Positions 11,975 to 23,388 of a DNA stretch of 64,000 bases are shown one piece after another. The DNA is from Liolophura sinensis (Eukaryota > Mollusca > Polyplacophora > Chitonida > Chitonidae), in contig NC_088301.1 in NCBI RefSeq assembly GCF_032854445.1, forward strand, positions 49,843,116 to 49,907,115, written 5' to 3'. The notes below the pieces were generated by a model. The model was not told where the DNA came from and searched no databases. It saw only the letters and a list, made by a program, of their open reading frames with translations. The number at the start of each line of letters is the position of its first letter. Positions within the stretch are counted from its first letter, which is position 1. Both the position numbers and the translations under genes were made by a program.

Positions 11975-12680
11975 TTTCTGTATAAGCCATGGTGCTAGGC
12001 GCCTGTAATTTGCTACTATTTAAGGAATTAACATGGATGGTTAGAATAAAACCCTGACTGACGTTACCGGCTACGTGTGACCATTTCCTAGCTACAACAC
12101 TGTCGTAGCTACTTTGATTTTACTCTCCATGCAGTACGTCTTTAATTATATTGTATTCCTGCATACACAAGGATTAAGTATCCGTGACTCTTTGCTCTGT
12201 GCTAATGTTATTGTATGCTAAAGTGAGCATCTTGAGTAATTCTGGTCCATACACTGACATCTAATAAATTGCAATTAACATCACTCCTTTTTTAACCCAA
12301 TTCAGCGTAAGCCATGGTGCTTGGTTCGTTTTTTCATCGGTTAGGTGTGACCATTTTTGCCAGCTATCACTGTCGTCGCTGCTTTGGTTTTACTCTCCAA
12401 GCTGTACGTCTTTAATTATTTTGCAATGTGATTTCAAACCAGCACATGGGGTATTTCTAGACTAATGACATCTAATGCATTTCTGTTTACATCACTGCAA
12501 TTTTATTGAACTGATTTTGCTTAAGCCGTGACACCAGGGTCTGCATGAGTTACTACTTTTAAAGTGTTTACATGAGCTGTTAGAGTAAAAACCTTGTGGC
12601 CGGTTGCCAGATATATCACACTGTCGCGGCCGCTCTGGTTTTACTCCTCATGCTGCTGTCTTATGTACTTGCATCAAATC
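11975..12680 (+). repeat. Array of three family R repeat units
   Basis: Three consecutive diverged copies of an unclassified ~270 bp repeat. Shared landmarks in order are taagccatggtgctagg, ttgctactattta, agttagaataaaaccctgac, cggttacgtgtgaccatt, ctatcacactgtcgtcgctg, ttttactctccatgctgtac and tctttaattat. The tactctcc landmark recurs at intervals of about 265 and 252 bp, so the family can be tandem as well as dispersed. No coding capacity is visible. Confidence 0.8.
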
Positions 12681-14447
12681 TGCATCACGATGTAATGCGC
12701 ACAAAGTGGACACCGCTATATTTCATGTAACTTTTGGGATTATTGAATGAATGTGAAGAAATGTTAGATTTTGTCTATATACTTTAATTGTAAACTTCTT
12801 CTCGAGTTGGACATGTGGCGATTCTAGACATCACATTCCATACACGACACTAGTTTCTTTTTAACTCTGCCAATAAACCACACTTGTGCTAAATTTGAAA
12901 AAAAATTGATAAGAAAAGATTCTCAATATACGATCAAAGTTAAACATAACTCCACATTGTATGTGTATATTAACATGTTGAGGTTTCATCTCTGTCATAA
13001 ACTGACACGATATATCGTACTTTGTTGAACTGCACTTCAGTCAACGTTAACTCGCGTGTTCATAGTTGACTTTCCGGATATCTCCAAATAATAATGATAG
13101 TGCCCTTCTTCCCCCAAATATCACTTGTCTTTCATCGTCTAATTCAATTCAATAGTGGTATAACAAAGCAAATAAAATCCAAAAACTTTAATATTTGAAA
13201 TATTTATTAAAGGCTTAAAAAACATGGATGCTGAAAACTTGATTCCTTTATTGTATGCGATGTATTATTATATATAATGCAGTAAAAATGCTGCATTGGT
13301 TCAGTTTATCACCACATTATGCGTTATAATCAGAATTTCCGCAAAAAGTTAACAAGGTATTATTGCAATACGTCGGGAAGCAGGGAAGTTTCGGAGGTTT
13401 ATTTGTTAGTGAATTTCGCGCAATTGTGGCGACTTGTTTGTTACATCAGACTTACACACTCTTGGCCTCAGGTTGAGAAGGTTCATCCAGAGACGTATGG
13501 GCAAACATTTTCACTCTCGTGCAGTTTGAGGCATTTTACCTTTTTGAGAGTCAAACTGTACCACTTGATTATGACTATAAACTGAAAGTTTTGCGCAGTT
13601 GAATACTATACATTTGAAGAATGCGTTTATAATTTTTTTTAATCATGCTGAAAATATGAGGAGGGCCTTTAATGTGTACATCTCTTACCTATGCGGCAAA
13701 TGTTACTGTAGACGCCAGGAATGATTAAAATATACACGACGAAGACGTTATAACGGTGAGATATCATTTATTCACAAATAATCCTATATATATATATGAC
13801 TATATATATATATGTATATATATATACGTATGTGTTTCGATAAGGGACGCATGAAATTTGTTTCTACGGTATGCTTGACAAATTGTTCTTAACTGGTTTT
13901 AAGACTGAACTGGCAAAAGTCTGAGAGCATTCCTGTTTCAGCTATTTAGTGTACAACGAATTCGCAGTGTTTGCTGGTCAACTTTCACACGCCTCAATAT
14001 AAAAGCTTTTGAAACATAAGTATGTGTACATATAAATATTCTCTAAACTGCGAAATTCTACTGAATACAGAAATGTACAGTATTAGATATGAGTTAACAG
14101 TCGTAAGATCTTTGCTAGGCCCATCTTCCACTTCATGAGACCTTACAGAAAGAAAACTGCACCCGAAACACGGATTTCCTAACGAAACATGCATGTCTTT
14201 CATGCAACATTGCATTCAAAGACAACGATAGCTTCTGCATACCAACGACTTAGGAGCTTCTCAGGGAATGTTTCAATGAAGGTCCTAAAATCATTATTGA
14301 GCCACACCATGGTTTAATAATGAGTACTTTAAAAGCAACATTGAAACATACCCCCAAAATACACCTGAAGGGCATAGGTATCCACAAGTAATCACTGTCT
14401 TCTTGTTACTTCCCGACATTTTCATCCTCATCGAATCATAACGCCAA
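12681..14447. other. Intergenic between family R array and gene A 3' end
   Basis: No gene is supported. An interrupted (TA)n tract of about 50 bp lies at 13779-13826. The 88-codon frame at 13319-13585 has no recognisable motif, and I leave it out. Confidence 0.4.
13779..13826. repeat. Interrupted TA microsatellite
   Basis: Alternating TA runs interrupted by short breaks (tgac, gtat and similar). Confidence 0.8.
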
Positions 14448-14504
14448 AAAAAACCCCCAAAAAACAAAAAAAAAAAACAAAAAAAAAAAACAAAAAAAAA
14501 AACA
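14448..14504. repeat. A-rich low-complexity tract
   Basis: Runs of 9-12 A are separated by single C residues after a short CCCCC run. It is simple sequence and may be the decayed tail of a retroposed element, though no body was recognised next to it. Confidence 0.8.
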
Positions 14505-14751
14505 GAGGAAATATATACAGACTAAAGTTGCAAAAGAAATGAATCAAAGACAACAACAATAATTATGTACAGATGGCGGTACTTACTCATTGTCAACAAC
14601 AGAAATTAAAATAATACTGTATAGTAAAATGGAGTTTTCTCAGGTGTGTTCATTTCTATATATACATACAATACTTTGTGCACACAAAGTAGGTACAGCG
14701 AGATTGGTGCACTTTTCATGCAACAAGCAAGATTAACAAAAAATCTAAAAC

Positions 14752-14757
14752 TTTATT
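14752..14757 (-). terminator. Candidate polyadenylation signal of gene A
   Basis: On the minus strand this is AATAAA. It is the first canonical signal downstream of the gene A stop codon and implies a 3' untranslated region of about 450-480 bases. Confidence 0.45.
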
Positions 14758-15215
14758 GAATTTACATCTATTGCATAGGATCGATATTTGGCCACCGCTG
14801 AAGCACGTAATGCTGTATATGGAGTTAAAGATACACAGTGTCAGTTTAGACAGAAACGAATACAGAAAAACCTATGAAGAGAAAATGTTTCTTGTTCTGT
14901 TCTTTTAACACAACTATTCTTGGAAATATAAATTGTACTTACACCATTTGCAAGGTTTGGTATACTCTATACAGCACATTGTGATATTGAATGTTTGATG
15001 AGTATGTGAATTGAATGCAATGAAACGTAGAATATAAAACATATTTATGAAAAGTAGATCTTTTCGTGAACACGAAGGATGTATTAAAATGTGGACAGAG
15101 TTCATTGTTGACTGTGTTACCCATGTTGACACGATTTTGTGTTGAATTGTTGCAAGAGACCCTGTAATGGAAATGGAAATGCAGAATGAAGAAAACATTT
15201 GTAATAGTTTCGTCG

Positions 15216-16166
15216 TTAACACTGGAATGGCCCAAAGCTGTTGAGCTCTGAGATCGGTGTTGGATGTCTTGTCCATTCCACTACCTGGGAAACTGATACA
15301 ACCCAGACATCGTCCATCTGGGACAGTTTTTTCAAGGAACTGTTCCATGGCGGTCAGAACATACGGCTCTCGCTGAAACCATCTTGCATGGACAAATATA
15401 CCTAACGGTGCCCTGTTTGTAGTATAGTGCCGGAGGAAATTGTCCCTGAGGTATTTTAGTGCCATTTGCGGGGTTCTAGTTGGGGTGCAGGCATCTGCCA
15501 TTGAACAAGCGCGTGCGTCATTGCCGTAGAGTCGAATAAGAGGAACCTCCCACAGTCCACGATAAGACTTTGAAGGTCGCGGTTCCAGACTGCTGTATTT
15601 CCAGTCTATTGGGTAGTCAAGTGTGAAGGGCCAAAGGGGTGGTCTTTTGTCTCGAAACAGATGCCCGGTAAGCATGGATGAGTCGTACATGTAACCGTAA
15701 TCTTGCAGCATTTTGTACTGGTTGTCTCCGCCAATCTGCAGGAAGGGAACTCGCATACCCTTAATGTCACGGTAAGGGATGCCAGCTTTCTTAACTAGCT
15801 GTTTCCTCATGCCTTCAATTTCGTCCTTGTAATCTTCGTAGCTGGCGGCAGCCCACCAAGAATGAGGGAAACGGTGGGATTTACTGTGCGATGCGATTTC
15901 ATGGCCGCGCTTGTAGAGCTCCCGCACCTTAGAGAAGTCCGTCGCCACTCCAGACACGAAAAACGTTCCCTTTATAGGACATCCGTTAGGGTTATTTCTG
16001 CCTTTTGTGAAGAGTTTCCTAAAGTAGGGGAAGTTGTAAACACTGACTTCGTCATCAAACGTCAGCATGACCATCTGCGGGACCTGCTTTACCGGAAGGC
16101 CGCCGGGGATGTCATTTCCTGGGCAGCGACATAACGGCAGAGGACACTTACGGGCAGTGCATTCAC
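15216..16166 (-). CDS. Gene A exon 2: CE4 chitin deacetylase domain (frameshifted near its end)
   Basis: Encodes residues from about 294 to the C-terminus of a chitin deacetylase-like protein: a metal-dependent CE4 esterase expected to remove acetyl groups from chitin outside the cell. The exon opens after a good acceptor (tttttgccacag) in phase 1 and completes a glycine codon with exon 1. A Cys-rich lead (C296, C301, C306, C308) precedes the NodB fold. Motifs: TFDD (329-332, metal/base), H387-S-K-S-H391 (zinc), R432-V-P-F, Y-D-S-S-M (454-458) and F-V-H553. All match an active enzyme. After residue 573 the frame is broken by one extra A in a six-A run (15327-15332). In the other frame the next ~38 codons (S-Q-V-V-E-W-T-R, then P-F-Q-C) align with gene B and stop at 15216. 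With one base removed the two exons give 609 codons. A sequencing error and a real disabling mutation are both possible. Confidence 0.9.
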
Positions 16167-17729
16167 CTGTGGCAAAAACGAAACAATAATAGAAACATTG
16201 AAACAATGACAACAAAAGAACTCAGAGCCTAACTTCGTTTGACCTAACAGACCACACATGTAGGTATTCATCTTTACAAGAAGGTTATATGTTCCTGCAC
16301 AAGAAAGGGTTAGTATAAAATCATAGTGACATACGTTTGTGCGCGGTAATTTAATGGTCTTTCAGAAAAAAAATTTCCCATATTTTCCCACTTGTGCAAA
16401 AACGATTAGATAGCTTTGGAAGAATGCATGTTAATTTTGGGCCACTTGGCCCCGTCCGAATAGTTGAACAATGTTAAAAGGACTTCACAGCCACTTGTCT
16501 TTATATGAACAGGGGTGATATTTGGTGAACATTTAGGTTAAATCCTGGTCTAGGAATTATAAAGCTTGTCGACTGGACACAGGATACTAAATGTTTAGAT
16601 AAGTTTCATTTTCATGGTGAAAATATTAGCGCAGTGTACTGTCAGTCATTCCTAAATAGATTTCCCCTGCTGATATCCTCGTATTATTAGTTGAATATAG
16701 ATTTCTTGGACGCTATGTGAAATCCCGCCATGAAGAAATACACCGAGAGACCGGTGTTTAAAGTGTTATTCATACCTCAACATCTGTGATACTTTTTATT
16801 TCATTGTTTAACTTTGGTTTCTGTAAATATTGGCCAGTGACCGAATGTCTGGTTTTGCCTGCTTGCAAATTCTCTGGGCGATCGATTTTTGTGGACGTAC
16901 CGTTTAGACAGGCAAACGGTGAAAGGGCCAGAAGCTATGTCCAATAGATGGCTCTGAGTCAGGGGTCCTGGTACTGAATGCGACGTTATCGGGTTGACAT
17001 AGAGTTACTAACCTCAACGGTTTTGCATACAAACTCAACAAGTTGGCAACAGTATAAAGGAACGCCACCTTGACGATGAGCAAAGATCTTCGCGCTTCAG
17101 GCCGGCACGGACAAAAGTTATCTATTGATTTATCAGGAATGTGAAGGATAAATACAATGCCTTGGCAAGTTTACTATAGTCGTGAGACGCAAATTTGACA
17201 AAAACTTAAGTGGATTTTTTTTGTTTGTTTTGGAGACTTGTCAGTCTCGGCGGCTTATTACCCGATTCCGTCTATCGAAGATAAACGTTCTCCTATAAAA
17301 ATGACCAGCTCTAAGGGGTTTCATACGTCGCCAGACGTAGTCTTTGTACGGTTGATAAACACATGTGACTGCCAATTCATAAAGTGTATTTAAAAAACAA
17401 ACTCCAATAACAAGAGGCTGAAAATATAGTTGTTCAAATAGCCAAGTTATACGTCTGTCCTAATATAAATTCTACCTCCCTGAAGTCTTGCAAAGTCAAA
17501 CAAAACTAATGTATGTAATGAAATGGATCAAGTCAAATCCTTATACACCTTAAGGTGTCTGAATTCGTTGCGTAAGCATATTATCGATTTTTAGCTATTG
17601 AAAGACAGTCACTATATGTCTTTGCAAATGTAAATCTTATGATAACTTTTGCAGAATTTCCATACAATAATGAATGCAAATAGTAAAAACAATCAGATGT
17701 GCTGCCTTGATGAAATAAATGTTGAATGT

Positions 17730-17965
17730 ACAAGTGCTATTAACATCATTGCTTTTTTAAACCTAGTTCTGATTAAGCCATGGTGCCAGGGGGTACATGA
17801 GTTAATACTATGTTATCGTTTACATGAACAATTAGAATGAAGTCTGAGGTAGATTGAAAATTAAGACGCGGCATTTCAGCGGTAACGTTTGACCATTTGC
17901 CAACTATCATATTATCGTCGTTGCTCGCGTTTCATTCTCCATGTCTTAATACTTTTTTTACCTTA
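17730..17965 (+). repeat. Family R repeat copy inside gene A intron
   Basis: Carries the landmarks attaacatcattgc, ctgattaagccatggtgcca, catgaacaattagaatga and cgttgctcgcgtttcattctcc. It is antisense to gene A. Confidence 0.75.
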
Positions 17966-18059
17966 TACAGCTGTATGCATGCACAGTTTCTTCTCGTTGA
18001 CTTGGTGTCCGAGACGCCTGGTCACGTTGCATTGTTTTCATGCGCCTGTTTGTTAAATG

Positions 18060-18310
18060 CGATCACAACACAGTGTTTTTACTAATTCCAGACCAGTGAA
18101 GTTTAATAATCTGCACTTAACATACTTGCGGTGCTTAAAACTCATTCTGCTGAACCCATGATGCTAGAATAACACAAACGGTTAGAATAAACCCTAAATG
18201 AGGTAAATTGACAATTGGCAAGATTTCACAGGTTACCCGTGACCGTCTGCCGAACATCACACTGTCATCTCCATGCTCTTGTCTTACATACTGTACATTA
18301 TGGGAATAAA
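18060..18310 (+). repeat. Family R repeat copy inside gene A intron
   Basis: Second intronic copy: ttccagaccagtgaagt, ctgctgaacccatgatgcta, cggttagaataaacccta, acaggttacccgtgaccgt and cacactgtcatctccatg. It is more diverged than the preceding copy. Confidence 0.7.
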
Positions 18311-19454
18311 GCCTCTCAGTTGTGGCGATAGTCTGTGGATGACATTGAGACGCAACACCGAATGTTAATTTGGGTTTTGGGGCCTTTCAATGGACGACAG
18401 TTGCTTCATTTGAGCTGAACCGACGTCATGTTTGACAAATAATCGCTTTGTTCAGACTTCTACATAGACACGGGTCCCCTACAATGACACTTAACCTTTA
18501 AAGGAGTGAAACATATATCGAGAGGATTTGATGTGTTATTTTGTCATCCTCCCACATAATCAGGGTAGGGATTTTTGCACATTTGTATCTATTTCGTTCT
18601 TGCTTCTGTTGAAGTAAAATATAATTTTCATGCCAGTCTCGTTTACATCACGAGCGCACCTGATCTGCAAAATCACGAAACAGTCTTGGACTGATTTAAG
18701 CCATAGTTTAACTTGTAATTTTATTCATGCTAATTTTCAAATTTGTCAAGTGTAAGAAAGTTTAACACAACTCGTAATTTAAGTGTATTACAACTTTCAA
18801 TTTTTCTCAATATTTCCACGGCAAACTGCTTTGAATTTAAAACTTTGAAGTCTGACAGCTTCGTGTTCTTGGAACCTGGGATCCATTCTTGGCAGCTGTG
18901 CTATAATTCCGATGTATTTAGCGGGGCCTGTCCTTGAATTCTATACATCAGCGAATACATAACGAAAGCTGTTTGGAACGATGCCCACAAATGCCATAGC
19001 ATGAGAGTGTGCGCAGAGAAAAGAGAAGCGCACAAACTAACAAACAGAATAGTCTAGAAATTCGTGTTCGTAAGACTTGAAAGTTCTGAGATATAACAGG
19101 CTTCTCGAAACAGGCATATACTCTACATTGACACTTAAAATATGGGCTTTTGGTCTACCGCAGAATCTAAATGTTTAAGAGCTTGTGGCTTACAGGGGAA
19201 TCAAAATGTTCAATGGCCAGTGGTCTGTGGAAGATCTAAATGTTTTAGGGCTAGTTTTCTGCAGGAATACCACTAGTCAAGATTTAGGGGTCGGGCAAGT
19301 GTTGGTGAAGTGCAAAGAAAGTGTCACATCCCTTGTGAAATCTTAACGTTTATTCTGCGGGGGTAGTTGTCTACATAGAAAAGAGAAGGGCCTGAAGGGG
19401 TATGTCTCAATGTTCGTGGATTAGTGATAGTGAAAGTTAGGGATCTGAAGCGAA

Positions 19455-19765
19455 GACCTCACTGTTTTTGGGTTAGTGGTTTGAAGGAAAGACCTCATTA
19501 TTCAAGGATTATTGGTTCGATGGGCTGACCTCATTGTTCAAGGGTTAGTGGTCTGAAGAGAAGACCTCATTGCTCAAGGGTTAGTGGTCTGAAGGGAAAG
19601 CCTCATTGTTCAAGGATTATTGGTTGGATGGGACGACCTCATTGCTCAAGGGTTAGTGGTTGGAAGAGGCCTCATTGTTCAAGGATTATTGGTTTGATGG
19701 ACTGACCTCATTGTTCACGTGTTAGTAGTCTGAAAGAACGACCTCATTATTCAACGGTTCTCAAT
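19455..19765. repeat. 36-bp minisatellite, about nine units, with a 72-bp alternation
   Basis: Units begin with gacctcatt at 19455, 19491, 19527, 19563, 19599, 19635, 19668, 19704 and 19740. All steps are 36 bp except one of 33. Two unit types partly alternate, one with ggattattggtt and one with gggttagtgg, which suggests past expansion of a 72-bp dimer. Weaker copies extend upstream to about 19150. It lies within the gene A intron. Confidence 0.9.
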
Positions 19766-21857
19766 TCTAATGCAAATTTCTGCTGTTTTAACCAATAACA
19801 ATAATAAGATGGATGAGTGTTCACTGTTTTATAAGTTCCCGTATGTTTTTGAACTGCATACAAATGTGCATCGATCAATTAAAAAGCAAAACGAAAGGAT
19901 GTTCTCCAGACTGGCATTGTGAGTGAGCCTCAAGCAACCCTCATGTCACAGTCTACAGCAGTGGCTTTATACAGGTTAGAGATTGTTGACTGGGTAAACT
20001 TTCCCATGCAGGGAAGTTCGTGTATGTAATATGTGGATACGGGAAACAAGTGACAAATAACTGGAGCAAAACTTTTGAATCACTCTAAGACGCCCGGCTG
20101 TATATGTTGAGCTGTTTGTTAAACAGATTGGAAAAATTGAGTTCAAATGCAGTTCGGATGGCAATCGTTAGAATTGTTGGTATGAGGTGTTTCGTCCAAC
20201 ACCTGAGGTGGAATAATAAACAATTAACGCCTTAGGCAGGTAACAGGCAAATTTGCCGAGTGGGCAGATACTTACTCACCGCTTTATTCAAACTATTTGT
20301 GCGTAAATACAAATTATTGTTGGGCGATTTCGGCTTTACTCGATCGATCTGTTCATGCCTAATTCCTAACTGTTGTAGAATACTTGAACTACACTCGATT
20401 TTTGATCTACAGAATGCAGGTATCATGCATAATGCTATATTGTAAGCCGAATAGGCGTTTTTAGTTGTCTTGGAATTTGAATATTTGTTTCTTTGATAAC
20501 TTTTCAAATCTAACAAAGCAACTTATTACAACATGCATACTATCGATATAAGGGATATAAATACTAAATTGTTTCAGCAGGATGAATTGAATGATCCATC
20601 ATTATCGCTGATGTGACAGGTAATAGTTGTATGCAAACATTGAACGCCGTCATTTTTAGGACAAGTCTTTAGGCTCCTCGCAAACCTGTCTGCGATATAC
20701 ATTCAGGGCAACTTGGTTGAATTTTTTTGTCAAAGATTCAACAGAAAGTTTGAACAAAGTCCTGGTGACTTGACTCGGTGTATTGATCTACCTCAAAACC
20801 GCAGGTGCTTCTTGTGCTGATGTGCCTGGCAGGCCAGCAGCTTAAGCAGGCTAAAACTGCTACAATCTTCCATCCAATGAGCAAATTTAACGTTTACACT
20901 CACATGTGTTTAAGCATGCCCAGTACGTGATTTTACGTTCGTTTCTGTCAGTTTTCACGACCTCTTCATCGTTTGACTTGTGCAGTTCACGTGGCTTCAT
21001 ACCGCTTGAATGCTGGACTAGGCTAATCAATGTGAAGTATGTTATTGACACATTCCACAGCTTTTAAAATCTAATTAAACAACACTTAATCTGTGGTTTA
21101 TATTAAAAAAGGTTTGCGACTTTGATTGTTGATATTTTGTTGCCCCGAGTCAAGGTATGTACGTTAAAACTGGAAAGTATTTTGGAAAACGAATAAATAC
21201 ATTTTGTACTTGATGGTTATTGATGCTGAAATCTTAATAAGTTCTCGAAAATAATAATATTAAGAATCCTATAAAGTGTATGGCAAATGTTTATAAAGTA
21301 GAATGACCCTCATAAAACCCCGTGATATGACGTCTATTTTAAACTCTAAAACAGCCCAGGTATTTGGGTTGCCAAAAATATAAAGGTATATATTGCTTGA
21401 AACTTGAACCGATTGCAGAAGCTGGCCAAGCTAACAGGCAAAGAGTAAATAGAACAGTTACACATAGCATGTAAACACTGCAACTGTTTCCGTCTGTTTT
21501 GCCACAGACTTTCAATCACTGCGAGATCAAACAACCAGCGCAGCAGATTCTTCGTCGAGTTTGCAGAGACTGAAGAGGCTGCCTTTCATGCAAAGCAGTT
21601 CCGATGACCCATTTTAAACTGGACTAAGTAATTCTCCGGACCTTTTGTTCAAGACATTTGCCTGATATCGGGAGACCGGATCAACCACTTGTTTGATTCA
21701 ATATTAAATACATTATACTTATTAAATACATAATGTTTTCACTATGTTTATAAAGATGACACAAACTCTTGGAAGGTTAAGCTAATTCCTGAACCACTTT
21801 TTGTACGCCATAACGAGTGTATATAACTTAGCAGGTTATCTATCCACTACAACATAC

Positions 21858-22737
21858 CTGATACAGGGGGTAGTTTCTGCTGGACAGGTGCTCTCTGCGG
21901 CATTTTAGCGGTTGTAGTGGTCACTTGTGGTCTTGTAGTGCGTCGTTCCCACCATTTTCTTTTTCTTGTAGATGGTTCTTCTGATCGTACTGTGGTTTTA
22001 CCGACACGGTTTTGGTTCTCCTTTAGCTTCTTTTCTCTCCAAGCCACCTGAGGGGTTCTCGGGGTCGGTCGTACGGGTCGGGGTTGTATTTCTTCCTCTT
22101 TCCACCCAGTTGTTGCGTGCCATGGTGCCTCAGTGGGTGCCACTGTGGGCGCGCCGTCATAACGAGTCGTTCTCTGGATATCTGTGGTGGTAATCGGTGC
22201 CCACGGATCAGACGGTGTCCATGTAAGCCTTTGAGATTCGTCCTTGATGTCTGGCATGGCTGTTGCCCATCCGTTCTGTGCTAATTGTTTATGCTGAGGT
22301 TTGGCTTCCTGTCTTGGTGGAGGTGCCATCGTCGGTGGCCTGGTTCTCTGAACGGGTCGCCGTGTGGTACGACGAGCTCGCGTCCTCCAGGAGTCGGTAG
22401 TCCGGTACGTCGTGGATGGGTACATTGTAGGGGGCTCATCATTGCTGGCGGCTCGGTTAATGGGAACGTTTAGCGGTGGAACCATTACCCTCTCTTGGAA
22501 GTCACAGGTGGACTTTTCGGGCCAGTCACAATTACTTACTCTCATGTTAAAATGCAATCCTGGTGGGCAGTGGAATTCGTATTCATACCCTGTAACACAG
22601 ATAAGAAATGTCGAAGGATCGCCTTCTTTGCACACATACTTGTTTTCTATTCCACCACAAGGAAGCCGGGTTTCGGCGACTGAGAATAATGTCAGAATGG
22701 CGAAAAGAGTCGAGGAGGCCACCGTTTCGACAACCAT
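21858..22737 (-). CDS. Gene A exon 1: signal peptide, CBM14 chitin-binding domain, Pro/Thr-rich linker
   Basis: Encodes residues 1-293 of the chitin deacetylase-like protein. The ATG at 22737 begins a hydrophobic signal peptide (about 1-23). A single type-2 chitin-binding (peritrophin-A) domain follows, with the six expected cysteines at 27, 36, 47, 57, 70 and 78 and the family's aromatic pattern Y-E-Y-E-F-H-C-P-P-G. Residues 81-293 form a low-complexity linker rich in Thr, Pro and Arg, probably extended and O-glycosylated. Three short stretches of it are conserved in gene B: QLAQNGW (151-157), PSDPWAPITT (175-184) and TPRTPQ (225-230). The exon ends at a strong donor in phase 1. Open frames on the opposite strand here are shadows. 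The domain order CBM14-linker-CE4 is that of secreted chitin deacetylases, without the LDLa module of some insect members. Confidence 0.93.
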
Positions 22738-22952
22738 CGTTTATAACCACGACTTCACCAGACAAGTGACTAAAGTCTCGTCAAAACCTCCTGGTTCAAA
22801 ATGTGCTTGTAATTAGCGATGACAGGATCTTCCTAAAACGCAAAATGACCGCTGAGTTAAATGATGCCAGTCATTCTTCAACCTTGTCGCAACCGGGTAT
22901 ACATAGACCTGGCGTCAATCGTAGAATGGTCAGACGCGAGTGTGTCAACGTG

Positions 22953-22960
22953 CTTTTATA
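22953..22960 (-). promoter_or_regulatory. Candidate TATA box of gene A
   Basis: On the minus strand, TATAAAAGCA lies about 216 bases upstream of the ATG, implying a start site near 22925 and a 5' untranslated region of roughly 190 bases. No nearer TATA-like sequence was noticed. The position is inferred, not measured. Confidence 0.5.
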
Positions 22961-23334
22961 CCAGGTTAACATCATCGACGTAAAGGTGAGTCTCGAAATC
23001 GGATGAGTTTACTTCTAGCACATGCGCAGAAGGATATCAGTGGCTAAAACTCTACCCCTTGGCCCTGATTTGTCTAAGCCCCCGTCAGCGGCCAATCACT
23101 CTGCGTTAACTCTCGGGATGTGTGTGTTACGATCTATAACAAAACGAGATCCATTCCACACTCCCCAATAACAAAGCAAATAACTGGCATCCTGTCAAAA
23201 GCTATGCGAGCTAACGCAATTGACTATATACATGTGCGTTGTCTGCATTTAACTCTAACCTCAAACCGTATTGAAAAATTTAACTTCACACTGCACGACA
23301 CGAACATGATATATTTATACTCAAATATCTCTCA

Positions 23335-23335
<1 letters not shown>

Positions 23336-23387
<52 letters not shown>
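23336..23387. repeat. (TA)n microsatellite
   Basis: An uninterrupted run of about 25 TA dinucleotides, roughly 400 bp upstream of the proposed gene A promoter. Such tracts are unstable in length. Confidence 0.95.

Positions 23388-23388
<1 letters not shown>

Larger units (their letters stand above)
16167..21857 (-). other. Gene A intron (5.69 kb, phase 1)
   Basis: The donor is tcag/GTATGT and the acceptor tttttgccacag/GT; both fit the consensus. The exon frames join directly, so no intermediate exon is required, and I see no LDL-receptor class A module like the one some insect chitin deacetylases carry between these domains. The intron holds family R copies at 17730-17965 and 18060-18310 and a 36-bp minisatellite at 19455-19765. 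A TATA-like gtataaagg at 17052-17060 on the plus strand has no gene attached. Confidence 0.8.

Noticed and set aside
14914-15326. Long C-terminal extension of gene A in the unshifted frame
   Set aside because: It appears only because of the extra base at 15327-15332; the alternative frame matches gene B and stops at 15216, and the extension has no similarity to the family.
19455-19765. Regular 36-bp repeat as a possible CRISPR array
   Set aside because: Units are contiguous without unique spacers, and the DNA is eukaryotic with introns and SINEs.
22364-22816. 150-codon plus-strand frame across gene A exon 1
   Set aside because: It is antisense to a well-supported coding exon with signal peptide and CBM14; its composition reflects the complementary Pro/Thr codons.
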